This document shows positions 1 to 10,928 of a stretch of DNA of 64,000 nt, piece after piece. Positions within the stretch are counted from its first letter, which is position 1; every line of letters starts with the position of its first letter. The stretch is from contig NZ_SACL01000005.1 in the NCBI RefSeq assembly GCF_004005855.1, forward strand, positions 124,001 to 188,000, written 5' to 3'. The position numbers were made by a program, and so were the translations under genes. The notes under the pieces are model-generated. The model was not told the origin of the DNA. It saw only the letters and a list, made by a program, of their open reading frames with translations, and did no database searches. This DNA comes from Rhodovarius crocodyli. Its GTDB lineage: Bacteria > Pseudomonadota > Alphaproteobacteria > Acetobacterales > Acetobacteraceae.

Positions 1-2
1 TC

Positions 3-452
3 GGCGCGCCGATCTACGGCAAGCTGGACGCCGACATCGCGTCGGCCCTGATGAGCATCAATGCCGTGAAGGGCGTCGAGATCGGTGACGGCTTCGCCTC
101 CGCGGCGCTGACCGGGGAGGAGAATGCCGACGAGATGCGCATGCGCCAGGACGGCATGGTGGAGTTCCTGGCCAACCACGCCGGCGGCGTGCTGGGCGGC
201 ATCTCCACCGGCCAGCCCATCGTGGCGCGGATGGCGGTGAAGCCCACCAGCTCCATCCTGACCCACCGCCAGGCGGTGACGAAGGACGGCGAGAACACCG
301 AGCTGCGCACCAAGGGCCGGCATGACCCCTGCGTGGGGATCCGCGCCGTGCCGGTGGCGGAAGCCATGCTGGCGATCGTGCTGGCCGACCACCTGCTGCG
401 GCACCGGGCGCAGAATCCGGGGGCGCCGGAAGTGGCGCGGCTGCCGCGGTAG
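3..452 (+). CDS. aroC: Chorismate synthase, C-terminal part (cut by window start)
   Basis: Converts 5-enolpyruvylshikimate-3-phosphate to chorismate, the last shared step of aromatic amino acid synthesis; cytoplasmic and FMN-dependent. The reading frame is open from base 3, so the gene begins upstream of the window. About 149 C-terminal residues are visible. Family-typical stretches include [13 protein letters not shown] near the start, KGVEIGDGF, the [16 protein letters not shown] segment and a late [14 protein letters not shown] segment, which belong to the FMN and substrate site of the family. The stop codon TAG (450-452) runs straight into a strong GC hairpin. Assignment is secure; only the N-terminus is missing. 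Confidence 0.95.
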   Translation, partial: GAPIYGKLDADIASALMSINAVKGVEIGDGFASAALTGEENADEMRMRQDGMVEFLANHAGGVLGGISTGQPIVARMAVKPTSSILTHRQAVTKDGENTELRTKGRHDPCVGIRAVPVAEAMLAIVLADHLLRHRAQNPGAPEVARLPR

Positions 453-472
453 TCAGGGGCAGCGCCCCTGAC
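452..472 (+). terminator. GC hairpin overlapping the aroC stop codon
   Basis: A perfect inverted repeat of 9 bp (452-460 with 464-472) with a 3-base loop. It begins on the last base of the aroC stop codon. There is no following T-tract, so it may be a 3'-end stabilising hairpin rather than a classical intrinsic terminator. The same 21 bases recur exactly at 21641-21661. Confidence 0.5.
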
Positions 473-489
473 CGGGCGGCAACGCTCCT

Positions 490-1194
490 TCAGGCGTCGC
501 TCGCCTCCACCATCACCAACTCCGCTTCCTCGCTGGCCTCGATGGTCAGCGTGGCTTCGTCGCGAATGGCCGCCGCGTCGCGCGGACCAAGCTCGGCGCC
601 GTTCACGGTCACCCGGCCGCGCGCCGCGACCAGATAGGCCACGCGCCCCTCGGGCAGCGCCTGCTCCAGCTTCTGCCCCGGCTGCAGGGTGGCCGCCATC
701 ACGGCGGCGTTGGCGTTGATGCGCAGCGCTTCCTCATCGCCGTCGCGGCCGCTGGCCAGCACCTCGAAGCCGGCCTCGCGGCCTGCCTTGGGAAAGCTGC
801 GGCTGCCCCAGCTGGGCTTGGCGCCCATCCGGTCGGGGATGATCCAGATCTGGAACAGCGTGGTCTTCACCGGCTCCAGATTATACTCGCTGTGCACCAC
901 GCCGGTGCCGGCGGACATCACCTGCACATCGCCGGCCTCGGTGCGGCCGGTATTGCCCAGGTTATCACGGTGGGTGATGGCACCCTCACGGACATAGGTG
1001 ATGATTTCCATGTCGCGGTGCGGGTGCGGGTCGAAGCCCATGCCCGGCGCGATCTCGTCGTCGTTCCAGACCCGCAGCTGGCCCCAATGGACGCGCTTCG
1101 GGTCCTGATAGCCGGCGAAGGAGAAGTGGTGCTTGGCGTTCAGCCAACCGTGGTTGGCACCGCCCAGGCTGCTGAAGGGACGAACATCGATCAT
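490..1194 (-). CDS. Pirin family protein (YhhW-like)
   Basis: A 234-residue bicupin. Pirins bind one metal in the N-terminal cupin; YhhW-type members show quercetinase activity in vitro. The metal-site signature is visible: HPHRDMEIITYV, then a later VVHSEYN. The start at 1194 (protein begins MIDVRPF) is chosen because AGGAG lies 8-9 bases upstream and family similarity begins there; the frame stays open upstream with no recognisable protein. It stands alone between aroC and dnaJ. The cellular substrate is unknown. Confidence 0.85.
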   Translation of the reverse strand: MIDVRPFSSLGGANHGWLNAKHHFSFAGYQDPKRVHWGQLRVWNDDEIAPGMGFDPHPHRDMEIITYVREGAITHRDNLGNTGRTEAGDVQVMSAGTGVVHSEYNLEPVKTTLFQIWIIPDRMGAKPSWGSRSFPKAGREAGFEVLASGRDGDEEALRINANAAVMAATLQPGQKLEQALPEGRVAYLVAARGRVTVNGAELGPRDAAAIRDEATLTIEASEEAELVMVEASDA

Positions 1195-1312
1195 CTCGGT
1201 TACTCCTGCCGGGCGACGATGCGCCGCCCTGTTGCATCCGAGATAGGCGCTGGCCAGAGGTGGCGCCAATGCGGATGGCGCCATCAGCCTTATTCATGGT
1301 GGTGATAATGAT

Positions 1313-1399
1313 GTTCTTTTTTGGAAAAAAGAACCAAAAAACTTTTGGCAGATCGGGGCGCCGCCAGAGGGAGAGTACGCCCTACCCTCTGGCAAAAGG
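1313..1399 (-). terminator. dnaJ 3' terminator made of nested hairpins (AT-rich repeat copy A1)
   Basis: Directly after the dnaJ stop, the minus-strand RNA folds as CTTTTG/CAAAAG around an inner GCCAGAGGG/CCCTCTGGC stem (1363-1371 with 1385-1393), ending in a T6 run. It is followed by a perfect 10-bp hairpin (1313-1322 with 1325-1334) made of GTTCTTTTTT and its complement. The last hairpin and the adjacent CAAAAAACTTTTG are the same repeat seen at 26834, 33640 and 40257. The element separates dnaJ from the downstream pirin gene. Confidence 0.75.
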
Positions 1400-2533
1400 T
1401 TATCGCCCCAACCCGTCCCAGAACTCCTTCACCTTGGCAAAGAAGCCCTCGCTCTCGGGCGAAGACTTGCCGCCCTTGGCATCAGCCTCGAAGGCCTCCA
1501 GCAGCTCCTTCTGCTTCGGCGTCAGGTTCTGCGGCGTTTCCACCACCACCTGCACATACATGTCGCCGCGCTGGGTGCTGCGCAGGACCGACATGCCCTT
1601 GCCGCGCAGGCGGAAGCTGTTGCCCGTCTGTGTGCCCGCCGGGATCGAGACGCGCGACCGCCCGCCATCGATGCTCGGCACCTCGATATGGCCGCCGAGG
1701 GCCGCCTGCGTCATGCGCAGCGGCACGCGGACCAGGATGTTCGCGCCTTCACGCTGGAACAGCGCGTGCTGGCGGACATTCACATCCACATAGAGGTCGC
1801 CCGCGGGCGCGCCCCGCACACCGGCCTCGCCCTCGCCCGAAAGGCGGATGCGCGTGCCGTCCTCGACACCCGCCGGCACTGTCACGTTCAGGGTTCGGTC
1901 GCGCTGCACGCGGCCGGCGCCCAGGCAGATCTTGCAGGGGTTCTTGATGATGCGCCCGGTGCCGCCGCAGGTGTGGCAGGGGCGCTCCACCAGGAAGAAG
2001 CCCTGCTGGCTGCGGATCTTGCCGGCGCCGTTGCAGGTCGGGCAGGTGTTCTGCTGGGCTTGGCCACCCTCGGCGCCGCTGCCGTTGCAGGCCTCGCACT
2101 GCACGGCCGTCGGCACGCGCAGCGTCTTCTTCACGCCGGCGAAGGCTTCCTCCAGCGTGACGGAGATTTCCTGCCGCAGATCGGCGCCGCGCCCCGGCTG
2201 GCCGCCACGGCCGCGCCCGGTGAACTGGCCGAAGATGTCGGCGAACATGTCCTCGAAGCCGCCGCCGCCACCGAAGCCGCCACCGAACCCGCCAGCGCCG
2301 CCGCCGCCCTCGAAGGCAGCATGGCCGTAGCGGTCATAGGCGGCACGCTTCTCGGGGTCCTTCAGGACGTCATAGGCCTCGTTCACTTCCTTGAACTCGG
2401 CCTCGGCCTTCGCATCGCCCGGATTGCGGTCCGGGTGCAGCTTCATGGCGAGCTTGCGGTAAGCCTTCTTCAGCTCATCGTCGCTGGCGCCGCGCTGGGC
2501 ACCCAGAACCTCGTAATAATCGCGCTTGGCCAT
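1400..2533 (-). CDS. dnaJ: Chaperone DnaJ
   Basis: Hsp40 co-chaperone that delivers substrates to DnaK and stimulates its ATPase; cytoplasmic. At 377 residues it is a full-length type I DnaJ. The J domain covers residues 1-70 with the HPD tripeptide at 33-35. A Gly/Phe-rich linker spans about 75-110. The zinc-binding domain has four CxxCxGxG repeats starting at C148, C166, C188 and C202, followed by the two C-terminal substrate-binding domains. It lies 68 bases behind dnaK on the same strand, the usual order. A strong GC hairpin in that gap may reduce its expression relative to dnaK. Confidence 0.98.
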   Translation of the reverse strand: MAKRDYYEVLGAQRGASDDELKKAYRKLAMKLHPDRNPGDAKAEAEFKEVNEAYDVLKDPEKRAAYDRYGHAAFEGGGGAGGFGGGFGGGGGFEDMFADIFGQFTGRGRGGQPGRGADLRQEISVTLEEAFAGVKKTLRVPTAVQCEACNGSGAEGGQAQQNTCPTCNGAGKIRSQQGFFLVERPCHTCGGTGRIIKNPCKICLGAGRVQRDRTLNVTVPAGVEDGTRIRLSGEGEAGVRGAPAGDLYVDVNVRQHALFQREGANILVRVPLRMTQAALGGHIEVPSIDGGRSRVSIPAGTQTGNSFRLRGKGMSVLRSTQRGDMYVQVVVETPQNLTPKQKELLEAFEADAKGGKSSPESEGFFAKVKEFWDGLGR

Positions 2534-2564
2534 CGAATAATCCCACGCCCCAGACCATAGAGAA

Positions 2565-2590
2565 GCGCCCGGGCCTTTCGACCCGGGCGC
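2565..2590 (-). terminator. Hairpin between dnaK and dnaJ (attenuator or processing stem)
   Basis: A perfect 9-bp stem, GCGCCCGGG with CCCGGGCGC (2565-2573 and 2582-2590), with an 8-base loop. It sits 11 bases after the dnaK stop. The bases that follow on the minus strand (TTCTCTATGG) are only weakly T-rich. It could be a partial terminator or a stabiliser of the upstream dnaK message; the sequence alone does not decide. Confidence 0.5.
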
Positions 2591-2601
2591 CTTGCCTCAC
2601 C

Positions 2602-4500
<1,899 letters not shown>

Positions 4501-4590
4501 CCGTCTGTCTCCTGTTGCGGCGGCTCGGGGACGGCCCTGGAAGGCACCGCGCCCAGCCCCTCGCGGATGGTGGTTAGAAGCTACAGTCCC

Positions 4591-4619
4591 AGATATTCAG
4601 CGCGCCGCGCCCGGACAAG
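4591..4619 (-). promoter_or_regulatory. Possible sigma-32-type promoter of dnaK
   Basis: Reading the minus strand, CTTGTC (4619-4614) is followed after 15 bases by GAATATCT (4598-4591), about 90 bases upstream of the dnaK start. The CTTG core and spacing fit the RpoH pattern, but neither box is a full match to the E. coli consensus. Tentative. Confidence 0.3.
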
Positions 4620-4678
4620 AGGGGAAGGCGGTTCCTGTGATGGAAAAGTCACTCTGTGATGAGCAAGGCACGCCCATG

Positions 4679-4706
4679 AAAAAGGCCCGGGGGTCACCCG
4701 GGCCTT
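4679..4706 (-). terminator. Intrinsic terminator of the ftsH operon
   Basis: A perfect 10-bp stem, AAGGCCCGGG with CCCGGGCCTT (4682-4691 and 4697-4706), with a 5-base loop, followed on the minus strand by T5. It lies 8 bases after the ftsH stop and closes the eight-gene minus-strand run that begins near 15.06 kb. Confidence 0.9.
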
Positions 4707-4713
4707 GGTCGTT

Positions 4714-6645
4714 TCAGCCGCCAGAGGGCTGCGGGGCGAAGCCGCCGGTGTCGGGCCGGGGGTTTGGCCGGCCGCCGCTGGTGGGCACGGAGCCCCGGCT
4801 GGAATGCACCGGCTCATCGGGGCGGTTGCGCACGATGGGCTCGCCGTTCAGCAGCTGGCGGATCTCGTCGCCCGACAGCGTCTCGTATTCCAGCAGCGCC
4901 TGGGCCAGCCGCTCCAGCTCGTCGCGATGCTCGGTCAGGATCTTCTTGGCCCGCGCGTAGGAGGCGTCGATGATCCCGCGGATCTCGCTGTCGATCAGGC
5001 GCGCGGTCTCCTCCGAGAGGTTCTTGGACTGGGTGACGCTATGGCCCAAGAACACTTCCTGGCTGTTCTCGCCATAGGCGACCATGCCGAGCTTGTCGGA
5101 CATGCCCCATTCCGTGACCATCATGCGGGCCTGGTTGGTGGCCATCTTGATGTCGCCGGAAGCGCCGTTGGACACCTTGTCAGCGCCGAAGACGATTTCC
5201 TCGGCGACGCGGCCGCCCATGGCCATGGCCAGTTCCGCCAGCATCTTGGACTTGTGCTTGGAGTAGCGGTCGCCCGGCGGCAGGGACATCACCAGGCCCA
5301 GCGCGCGGCCGCGCGGGATGATGGTGGCCTTATGGACCGGGTCGCACTCGGGCTCATGCATCGCCACCAGGGCGTGGCCGCCCTCATGATAGGCGGTCAT
5401 GCGCTTCTCGTCCTCGGACATCACGAGGCTGCGGCGCTCGGCACCCATCAGCACCTTGTCCTTGGCGGCCTCGAACTCGGCCATGCCGACGGTGCGGCGG
5501 CCGGTGCGCGCGGCCAGCAGGGCGGCCTCGTTCACCAGGTTGGCAAGGTCGGCACCCGAGAAGCCGGGCGTGCCGCGGGCGATGATCTTGGGCTCGACGT
5601 CGGAGGCCAGGGGAACCTTGCGCATGTGCACGCGCAGGATCTTCTCGCGCCCGTTCACGTCGGGGTTCGGCACCACCACCTGGCGGTCGAAGCGGCCCGG
5701 GCGCAGCAGCGCGGGGTCCAGCACGTCCGGGCGGTTGGTGGCCGCGATGATGATGACGCCTTCGTTGGATTCGAAGCCGTCCATCTCGACCAGCATCTGG
5801 TTCAGCGTCTGCTCACGCTCATCGTTGCCGCCGCCCAGGCCCGCGCCACGATGGCGGCCCACAGCGTCGATCTCGTCGATGAAGATGATGCAGGGGGCGT
5901 TCTTCTTGCCCTGCTCGAACATGTCGCGCACGCGGCTCGCGCCCACACCCACGAACATCTCGACGAAGTCGGAGCCCGAGATGGTGAAGAAGGGCACGTT
6001 CGCCTCACCGGCGATGGAGCGCGCCAGCAGCGTCTTGCCGGTGCCCGGCGGGCCCACCAGCAGCACGCCCTTGGGGATCTTGCCGCCCAGGCGCTGGAAC
6101 TTCTGCGGATCGCGCAGGAATTCCACGATTTCTTCCAGCTCACCCTTGGCTTCCTCGATGCCGGCGACGTCATCGAAGGTGACGCGGCCCTGCTTCTCGG
6201 TCAGCAGCTTGGCGCGGGACTTGCCGAAGCCCATGGCCCGGCCGCCGCCGCCCTGCATCTGGCGCATGAAGAAGATCCAGACGCCGATCAGCAGCAGCAT
6301 CGGGAACCAGGAGATCAGGATCTGGAACAGCGGGTTGACGTCGCTCTCGACCGGGCGGGCGACCACGCGGATCCCCTTCTCCGTCAGGCGGCCGACCATG
6401 CCCTGGTCCTGCGGCGCATAGGTCGCGAAGCTGCGGCCATCGGTCAGCGTGCCCGTCACGTTCGGGCCCTGGATGGTCACGTCGCGCACATGCCCGGCGT
6501 TCACTTCATTGAGGAAGTCGCTGTAGGCCACCTGCATCTGGGTACGGTTCGCCGTTCCGCCCGATGGCTGGAACAGGTTGAACAACGCCACCAGAAGCAG
6601 CGCTACGATGACCCAGAGGGCGAGGTTCCGGCCGAAATTGCTCAC
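4714..6645 (-). CDS. ftsH: ATP-dependent zinc metalloprotease FtsH
   Basis: Membrane-anchored AAA+ protease that degrades misassembled membrane proteins and short-lived regulators. It has 643 residues. Transmembrane helices lie at about 8-25 and 108-127 with a small periplasmic domain between. The Walker A motif GPPGTGKT is at 198-205 and Walker B (IIFIDEID) near 253-260. The second region of homology ([19 protein letters not shown]) follows, and zinc ligands HEGGH are at 420-424. The start is GTG at 6645, with AGGGA upstream; the same frame is open for another kilobase but encodes nothing family-like there. It lies 8 bases behind tilS. Its usual partners HflK and HflC are at 23.4-25.5 kb. 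Confidence 0.97.
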   Translation of the reverse strand: MSNFGRNLALWVIVALLLVALFNLFQPSGGTANRTQMQVAYSDFLNEVNAGHVRDVTIQGPNVTGTLTDGRSFATYAPQDQGMVGRLTEKGIRVVARPVESDVNPLFQILISWFPMLLLIGVWIFFMRQMQGGGGRAMGFGKSRAKLLTEKQGRVTFDDVAGIEEAKGELEEIVEFLRDPQKFQRLGGKIPKGVLLVGPPGTGKTLLARSIAGEANVPFFTISGSDFVEMFVGVGASRVRDMFEQGKKNAPCIIFIDEIDAVGRHRGAGLGGGNDEREQTLNQMLVEMDGFESNEGVIIIAATNRPDVLDPALLRPGRFDRQVVVPNPDVNGREKILRVHMRKVPLASDVEPKIIARGTPGFSGADLANLVNEAALLAARTGRRTVGMAEFEAAKDKVLMGAERRSLVMSEDEKRMTAYHEGGHALVAMHEPECDPVHKATIIPRGRALGLVMSLPPGDRYSKHKSKMLAELAMAMGGRVAEEIVFGADKVSNGASGDIKMATNQARMMVTEWGMSDKLGMVAYGENSQEVFLGHSVTQSKNLSEETARLIDSEIRGIIDASYARAKKILTEHRDELERLAQALLEYETLSGDEIRQLLNGEPIVRNRPDEPVHSSRGSVPTSGGRPNPRPDTGGFAPQPSGG

Positions 6646-6653
6646 AGGCGTCC

Positions 6654-7910
6654 CTATTCCTTTGTCGGCAAGAGGGCCGACGTGCTGCCTAACATAGGTC
6701 TTATTTGTCCCGGGTGAATGCCCAATTCCAGGGAAACGCCGAAAACGGCGGTCAACGGCCCTCCTGCGGGGCGAAATGTCAGGCCTGGAACCGGCGGGCC
6801 GAGGCCGATATGTGGAACTGCATACAGTCTGCCGTCCTTCCACAGCGCCGGCAGCCCCTTGCGGACGGCAGCCGGCCAGGGCCCGTCGAGCCCCGCCCCC
6901 GCCGCGCCCAGCATGCAGCCGGGCATGTCCTGTTCCAGATGCCAGCGCCCATCCCAAACGGCACCGGCACGGGCAGGCACCAGGGCCTCCAGCAGGGACG
7001 GCTCGCGCAGCACCCAGCCATCGGCGCGCCACCAGGCACCGCCCAGCGTGCCCTGGCCGCGCGCCAGCAGCGCCTCGACCTCGGCCCGGGCGGGCGCGTG
7101 GCGCGCGCCGCCCACCACGCGCAGCAGGGCGGCCAGCAAGGGCGCGTCCAGGGCTGCGGCATCGACGCGGGCCGCGCCGCAGGGCAGCAGCGTCACGGCG
7201 CGGGCGGCGCGGTCGGCCAGGGCGGCATCCCGGCGGGCGCGGCGCCGGCCCAGGGCATGGGCGGCCTGGGCCAGCGCGCCCACCACCGCGCCCTCCCCGT
7301 CCGGGTCGGCCAGCGCGGCACGGGTGCGGATGCGGGCGAAGCGAGGGTTGTCGTTGCTGGGGTCCCGCACGGGGGGCAGGCCGGCCCGGGTGCAGACATC
7401 CTCCAGCGCCGCCGGCGGCGTGCCGAGCAGCGGCCGCAGCACCAGGGCCTCGGGCGCCGCGCGCCAGCCGGGCATGGCGGCCAGCCCCGCCTCTCCGCTG
7501 CCGCGCGCGGCGCGGAACAGCAGCGTTTCCGCCTGGTCCAGCCGGTGATGGCCCAGCATCAGCCAGGCGGCGCCTTCCTCCAGGCAGGCGGCGAGCAAGG
7601 CGGCCAGCCGCCCCTCTCGCGCGCGCTCCTGCATGGCGGGGCCGGGCGCCAGCGCCAGGGTCAGTACCCGCGCCGCGATCCCCTGCCCCGCCAGCATGGC
7701 CCTCACATGGGCGGCCTCGGCGGCGCTTTCCGGGCGCAGGCCGTGGTCGACGATCAGCGCCAGGAAGCGGATGCCGGCCCGGGCGGCCCAATCCCGCGCC
7801 AGCACGGCCAGCGCCAGCGAATGCGGCCCGCCCGACACACCGGCCGCCACCACGGGCGGCGGCGGGCCGAAGCCTGCCGTCAGCGCGCCGAAATCAACCG
7901 GCCTTGCCAT
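6654..7910 (-). CDS. tilS: tRNA(Ile)-lysidine synthase TilS, with altered PP-loop motif
   Basis: Joins lysine to C34 of the tRNA-Ile CAU anticodon so that it reads AUA; normally essential. It has 418 residues. The N-terminal PP-loop region shows SGGPHS at 26-31, where the family consensus is SGGxDS, so the aspartate is replaced by H30. The second signature ([20 protein letters not shown]) is intact. The start overlaps the end of the upstream CoA-transferase gene by 17 bases, and the stop is 8 bases before ftsH. The tilS-ftsH pair is common in proteobacteria and supports the call despite the substitution. Confidence 0.9.
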   Translation of the reverse strand: MARPVDFGALTAGFGPPPPVVAAGVSGGPHSLALAVLARDWAARAGIRFLALIVDHGLRPESAAEAAHVRAMLAGQGIAARVLTLALAPGPAMQERAREGRLAALLAACLEEGAAWLMLGHHRLDQAETLLFRAARGSGEAGLAAMPGWRAAPEALVLRPLLGTPPAALEDVCTRAGLPPVRDPSNDNPRFARIRTRAALADPDGEGAVVGALAQAAHALGRRRARRDAALADRAARAVTLLPCGAARVDAAALDAPLLAALLRVVGGARHAPARAEVEALLARGQGTLGGAWWRADGWVLREPSLLEALVPARAGAVWDGRWHLEQDMPGCMLGAAGAGLDGPWPAAVRKGLPALWKDGRLYAVPHIGLGPPVPGLTFRPAGGPLTAVFGVSLELGIHPGQIRPMLGSTSALLPTKE

Positions 7911-9018
7911 ACTCGCCCAGCGCCGGGGCCGGGCGTTCGATCGCCGGGCGCTGCCCGCCGAAGGAGATGGGCATGCCCACCAGCCGGTAATCCGTGCCCG
8001 GCACCTGCTGCAACTGGCCCGACGCCGCGAGCTGCGGGTCCTCGGCCAGTTCCTGGATGGTGTTGATGGGGGCGCAGGGCACGCCCGCGGCCTCCAGCGC
8101 CTCCAGCCAATGGGCGCGGGGCTTTTCGGCCATCAGCGCCTGCACCATCGGCAGCAGTTCCTTCTGATGGATCAGCCGCTGGCGGTTGGTGGCGAAGCGC
8201 GGGTCCTCGGGCCATTCGGGCCTGCCCAGCAGCGCCGCGAATTTGCGGAACAGCCGGTCATTGCCGCAGCAGACCAGGATGGGCGCGTCGGCGGCGTTGA
8301 AGCCCTGATAGGGCACGAAGGCGGGATGGCCGCTTTCATGCTTCACCGGCACCTCGTTCATGTTGACCCAGCCGGTCAGCTTCTGGGCGGCCCACATGGT
8401 CGCCGTCTCGAACAGGGAGGTGTTGACGATGGTCCCCTTCCCCGTCCGGGCGCGCTCCGTCAGCGCGGCCAGCGCGCCGATCACGGTCCACATGCCGGTG
8501 CCCTGGTCCACCACCGAGGCGCCCATGCGCACGGGCGGGCCATCGGGCGCGCCGGTGATGGCGGACAACCCGCAATAGGCCTGCAACAGCGGCTCATAAC
8601 CCGGGCGGCGGTTCATCGGCCCCTGATGGCCGAAGGCGCCCATCTCGCAATAGATCAGGCGCGGGTGGCGGGCGGTCACGGCCGGGCCGTTGATGCCCAA
8701 CTGCTCCGGCGCGCCGGGGCGCAGGTTGTGGATGAGGATGTCGGCATCCTCCAACTCCCGGTGCAGGGCCTCGACCCCGGCGGGGGATTTCAGGTCCAGC
8801 GCCAGGCTGCGCTTGCCGCGATTGAAATCCTTGAAGATCAGCGCGTCGCCGTCACGGAAGGCGGCGCCCATCATGCGGGCGTCGTCGCCGCCATCGGGCT
8901 TCTCCACCTTGATCACGGTGGCGCCGAGATCGGCCATGATGGCACCGGCGAAGGGACCGGCCAGGACCTGGCCGAGTTCGACCACCTTGATGCCGGAGAG
9001 GGGCTTGGCGTTTTCCAT
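7894..9018 (-). CDS. Class III CoA-transferase (CaiB/BaiF family)
   Basis: Family III enzymes move CoA between carboxylic acids through an aspartyl-CoA thioester. It has 374 residues, close to the usual length. The N-terminal motif KVVELGQVLAGPFAG and DLGATVIKVEKP are typical, and the catalytic Asp lies in MGASVVDQGTGMW. The C-terminal part has the family APINTIQEL segment. Start chosen at MENAKPLSG. It follows the ABC permease gene by 53 bases and overlaps tilS. Together with the transporter and the thiamine-diphosphate enzyme upstream it suggests uptake and CoA activation of a carboxylic acid. The exact acid cannot be read from sequence. Confidence 0.85.
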   Translation of the reverse strand: MENAKPLSGIKVVELGQVLAGPFAGAIMADLGATVIKVEKPDGGDDARMMGAAFRDGDALIFKDFNRGKRSLALDLKSPAGVEALHRELEDADILIHNLRPGAPEQLGINGPAVTARHPRLIYCEMGAFGHQGPMNRRPGYEPLLQAYCGLSAITGAPDGPPVRMGASVVDQGTGMWTVIGALAALTERARTGKGTIVNTSLFETATMWAAQKLTGWVNMNEVPVKHESGHPAFVPYQGFNAADAPILVCCGNDRLFRKFAALLGRPEWPEDPRFATNRQRLIHQKELLPMVQALMAEKPRAHWLEALEAAGVPCAPINTIQELAEDPQLAASGQLQQVPGTDYRLVGMPISFGGQRPAIERPAPALGEYGKAG

Positions 9019-9071
9019 CGGCCGAAAATCCGGGGTGGCGCGTGCCGCGTCAAGCACGGCACGCGCACCGC

Positions 9072-9974
9072 CTACTCCTTCACAGCCCCGGTCAGGCTGC
9101 TGACGTAGTAGTCCACGAAGAAGGAATAGAAGATCGCCACCGGCAGCGACCCCAGCAGGCTGCCCGCCATCAGCGCGCCCCACTGGTACACGTCGCCCGT
9201 CACCAGCTCCGTCAGGATGGCCACCGGCACCGTCTTGCTCTCGCTGCTCTGGATGAAGGCGAGCGCGTAGATGAACTCGTTCCAACTGAGCGTGAAGGAG
9301 AAGATGCCCGCCGAGATCAGCCCCGGCACCGCCAGCGGCAGGGTGATGCGCCGCAGGATCTGCAGCCGCGTCGCCCCGTCGATCAGCGCGCATTCCTCCA
9401 GCTCATACGGGATCGACTTGAAATAGCCGATGAGCAGCCAGGTGCAGAACGGGATCAGGAAGGTCGGGTAAGTCAGGATCAGCGCGAAGGGCGTGTCGAA
9501 CAGCCCCAGCTGATGCACCATCGTGGCCAGCGGAATGAACTGGATCGAGGGCGGCACCAGATAGGCGAGATAGATCGCGAGCCCCACATACTGGCTGCCC
9601 TTGAAGCGCAGCCGCTGGATCGAATAGGCGGCCAGGGTGGAGGCCACCAGCGACAGCACCGTGCTGCACACCGCCACCAGCATCGTGGTCTTGAGCCAGC
9701 GCGGATAGGATGTCTCGAACAGCAGCTTGTAGATGTGGTCGAGCGTGGGCGAGCTGATCCAGAACGGGTTGTGCGTGCGGAAGTCGTACAGCTCCGCGTT
9801 CGGTTTGAAGGCCGTGACCGTCATCCAGTAGAACGGGAACAGCAGGATCAGCAGGAAGCACAGCAGCGGGATCCACAGCATGACCACGCGGCGGGCGCGG
9901 CTGTCCCACTGCATCGTCTCGGGCTGGGCGGTGGCCGAATTGCCCGGCGCAGCTTGCACGGCGGCGTCAGTCAT
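9072..9974 (-). CDS. ABC sugar-type transporter, inner-membrane permease (MalG-like)
   Basis: A 300-residue carbohydrate-type (CUT1) importer permease with about six transmembrane helices, the first at about 29-52. The cytoplasmic EAA loop that contacts the ATPase is visible as ALIDGATRLQILRRITLPLA. Its start overlaps the end of the MalF-like permease gene by 8 bases, which implies translational coupling. It forms one importer with the permease, binding protein and ATPase genes immediately upstream. The substrate is unknown. Confidence 0.88.
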   Translation of the reverse strand: MTDAAVQAAPGNSATAQPETMQWDSRARRVVMLWIPLLCFLLILLFPFYWMTVTAFKPNAELYDFRTHNPFWISSPTLDHIYKLLFETSYPRWLKTTMLVAVCSTVLSLVASTLAAYSIQRLRFKGSQYVGLAIYLAYLVPPSIQFIPLATMVHQLGLFDTPFALILTYPTFLIPFCTWLLIGYFKSIPYELEECALIDGATRLQILRRITLPLAVPGLISAGIFSFTLSWNEFIYALAFIQSSESKTVPVAILTELVTGDVYQWGALMAGSLLGSLPVAIFYSFFVDYYVSSLTGAVKE

Positions 9975-10923
9975 TGGCTTCCCCCTGCTGCCATTTGCGG
10001 CGGGCCAGCGCGAAGTAGGAAAACAGCGTGGCGAAGACCAGGAACGGGATCATCGAGACGGCGATGGCCGCGCCCTCACCCAGCTGCCCGCCCGGAATGC
10101 CGCGCTGGAAGGCCAGCGTGGCCAGCAGGTGGGTGGAGTTCACCGGCCCGCCGCGCGTGATCGCATAGACCAGCTGGAAGTCGGTGAAGGTGAAGATGAT
10201 GCTGAAGGTCATCACGATCGCCAGGATCGGCAGCAGCATCGGGAAGGTGATGAAACGGAAGCGCTGCCAGGAACTCGACCCGTCCAGCAGTGCCGCCTCA
10301 TACAGCGACGGCGAGATGGTCTGCAGCCCCGCGAGCAGGGAGATGGCGACGAAGGGAATGCCGCGCCACACATTGGCGAAGATGAGCGAGAAGCGCGCCG
10401 GCCAGGCGCTGCCGATGAAGTCGATGTTGGTCGTCCGCCAGCCCAGCACATCCACGAACAGGTAGGAGATGATGGAGAATTGCGGGTCGTAGATCCACCA
10501 GAAGGCGATCGCCGACAGCACGGTGGGCACGATCCAGGGCAGCAGGATGATGGCGCGCAGCAGCGACTTGAACGGCAGGTGCTGGTTCAGCAGCAGCGCC
10601 AGCCACAGGCCCAGGCCGAATTTCAGCACGGTGGCGACGGCGGTGTAGAACACGCTGTAGAACACGGCGTTCCACCACAGCGGGTCGCTCAGCAGATACT
10701 CGAAATTCTCAAGCCCGACCCACACGCCGCGCCGGCCGATGGTGGTGTCCGTGAAGGCCAGGAAGATGCCGAGGCCGAGCGGATAGGTGAGGAAGGTCAT
10801 CAGCAGCCCGACGGCCGGCAGCAGGCAGATGATGACGAGGAAGGGCTTCCAGTCGAACAGGCGTGCGAGGGCGGAAGGCTCCGCCCTGCGTTTCGTCCAG
10901 TCGATGGCGGTGGACGCCGACAT
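9967..10923 (-). CDS. ABC sugar-type transporter, inner-membrane permease (MalF/UgpA-like)
   Basis: A 318-residue permease of the MalF/UgpA type. After a short cytoplasmic N-terminus there is a helix at about 27-48, then a periplasmic stretch and five further helices. The EAA motif reads EAALLDGSSSWQRFRFITFP. It lies 5 bases behind the binding-protein gene and overlaps the next permease gene. Family members import sugars, polyols or glycerol phosphates; the nearby CoA-transferase and ThDP enzyme suggest an acid-type substrate here, but that is inference. Confidence 0.88.
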   Translation of the reverse strand: MSASTAIDWTKRRAEPSALARLFDWKPFLVIICLLPAVGLLMTFLTYPLGLGIFLAFTDTTIGRRGVWVGLENFEYLLSDPLWWNAVFYSVFYTAVATVLKFGLGLWLALLLNQHLPFKSLLRAIILLPWIVPTVLSAIAFWWIYDPQFSIISYLFVDVLGWRTTNIDFIGSAWPARFSLIFANVWRGIPFVAISLLAGLQTISPSLYEAALLDGSSSWQRFRFITFPMLLPILAIVMTFSIIFTFTDFQLVYAITRGGPVNSTHLLATLAFQRGIPGGQLGEGAAIAVSMIPFLVFATLFSYFALARRKWQQGEAND

Positions 10924-10928
10924 GGGCG

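Noticed and set aside
4501-4680. CIRCE operator upstream of dnaK
   Set aside because: No TTAGCACTC-N9-GAGTGCTAA or near match was seen; a sigma-32-like site is weakly visible instead.
4714-7791. A 1025-codon frame that would join an N-terminal extension to FtsH
   Set aside because: The first 382 codons lie over tilS in another frame and have low-complexity Arg/Gly/Ala content. The real ftsH starts at GTG 6645 with a ribosome binding site.
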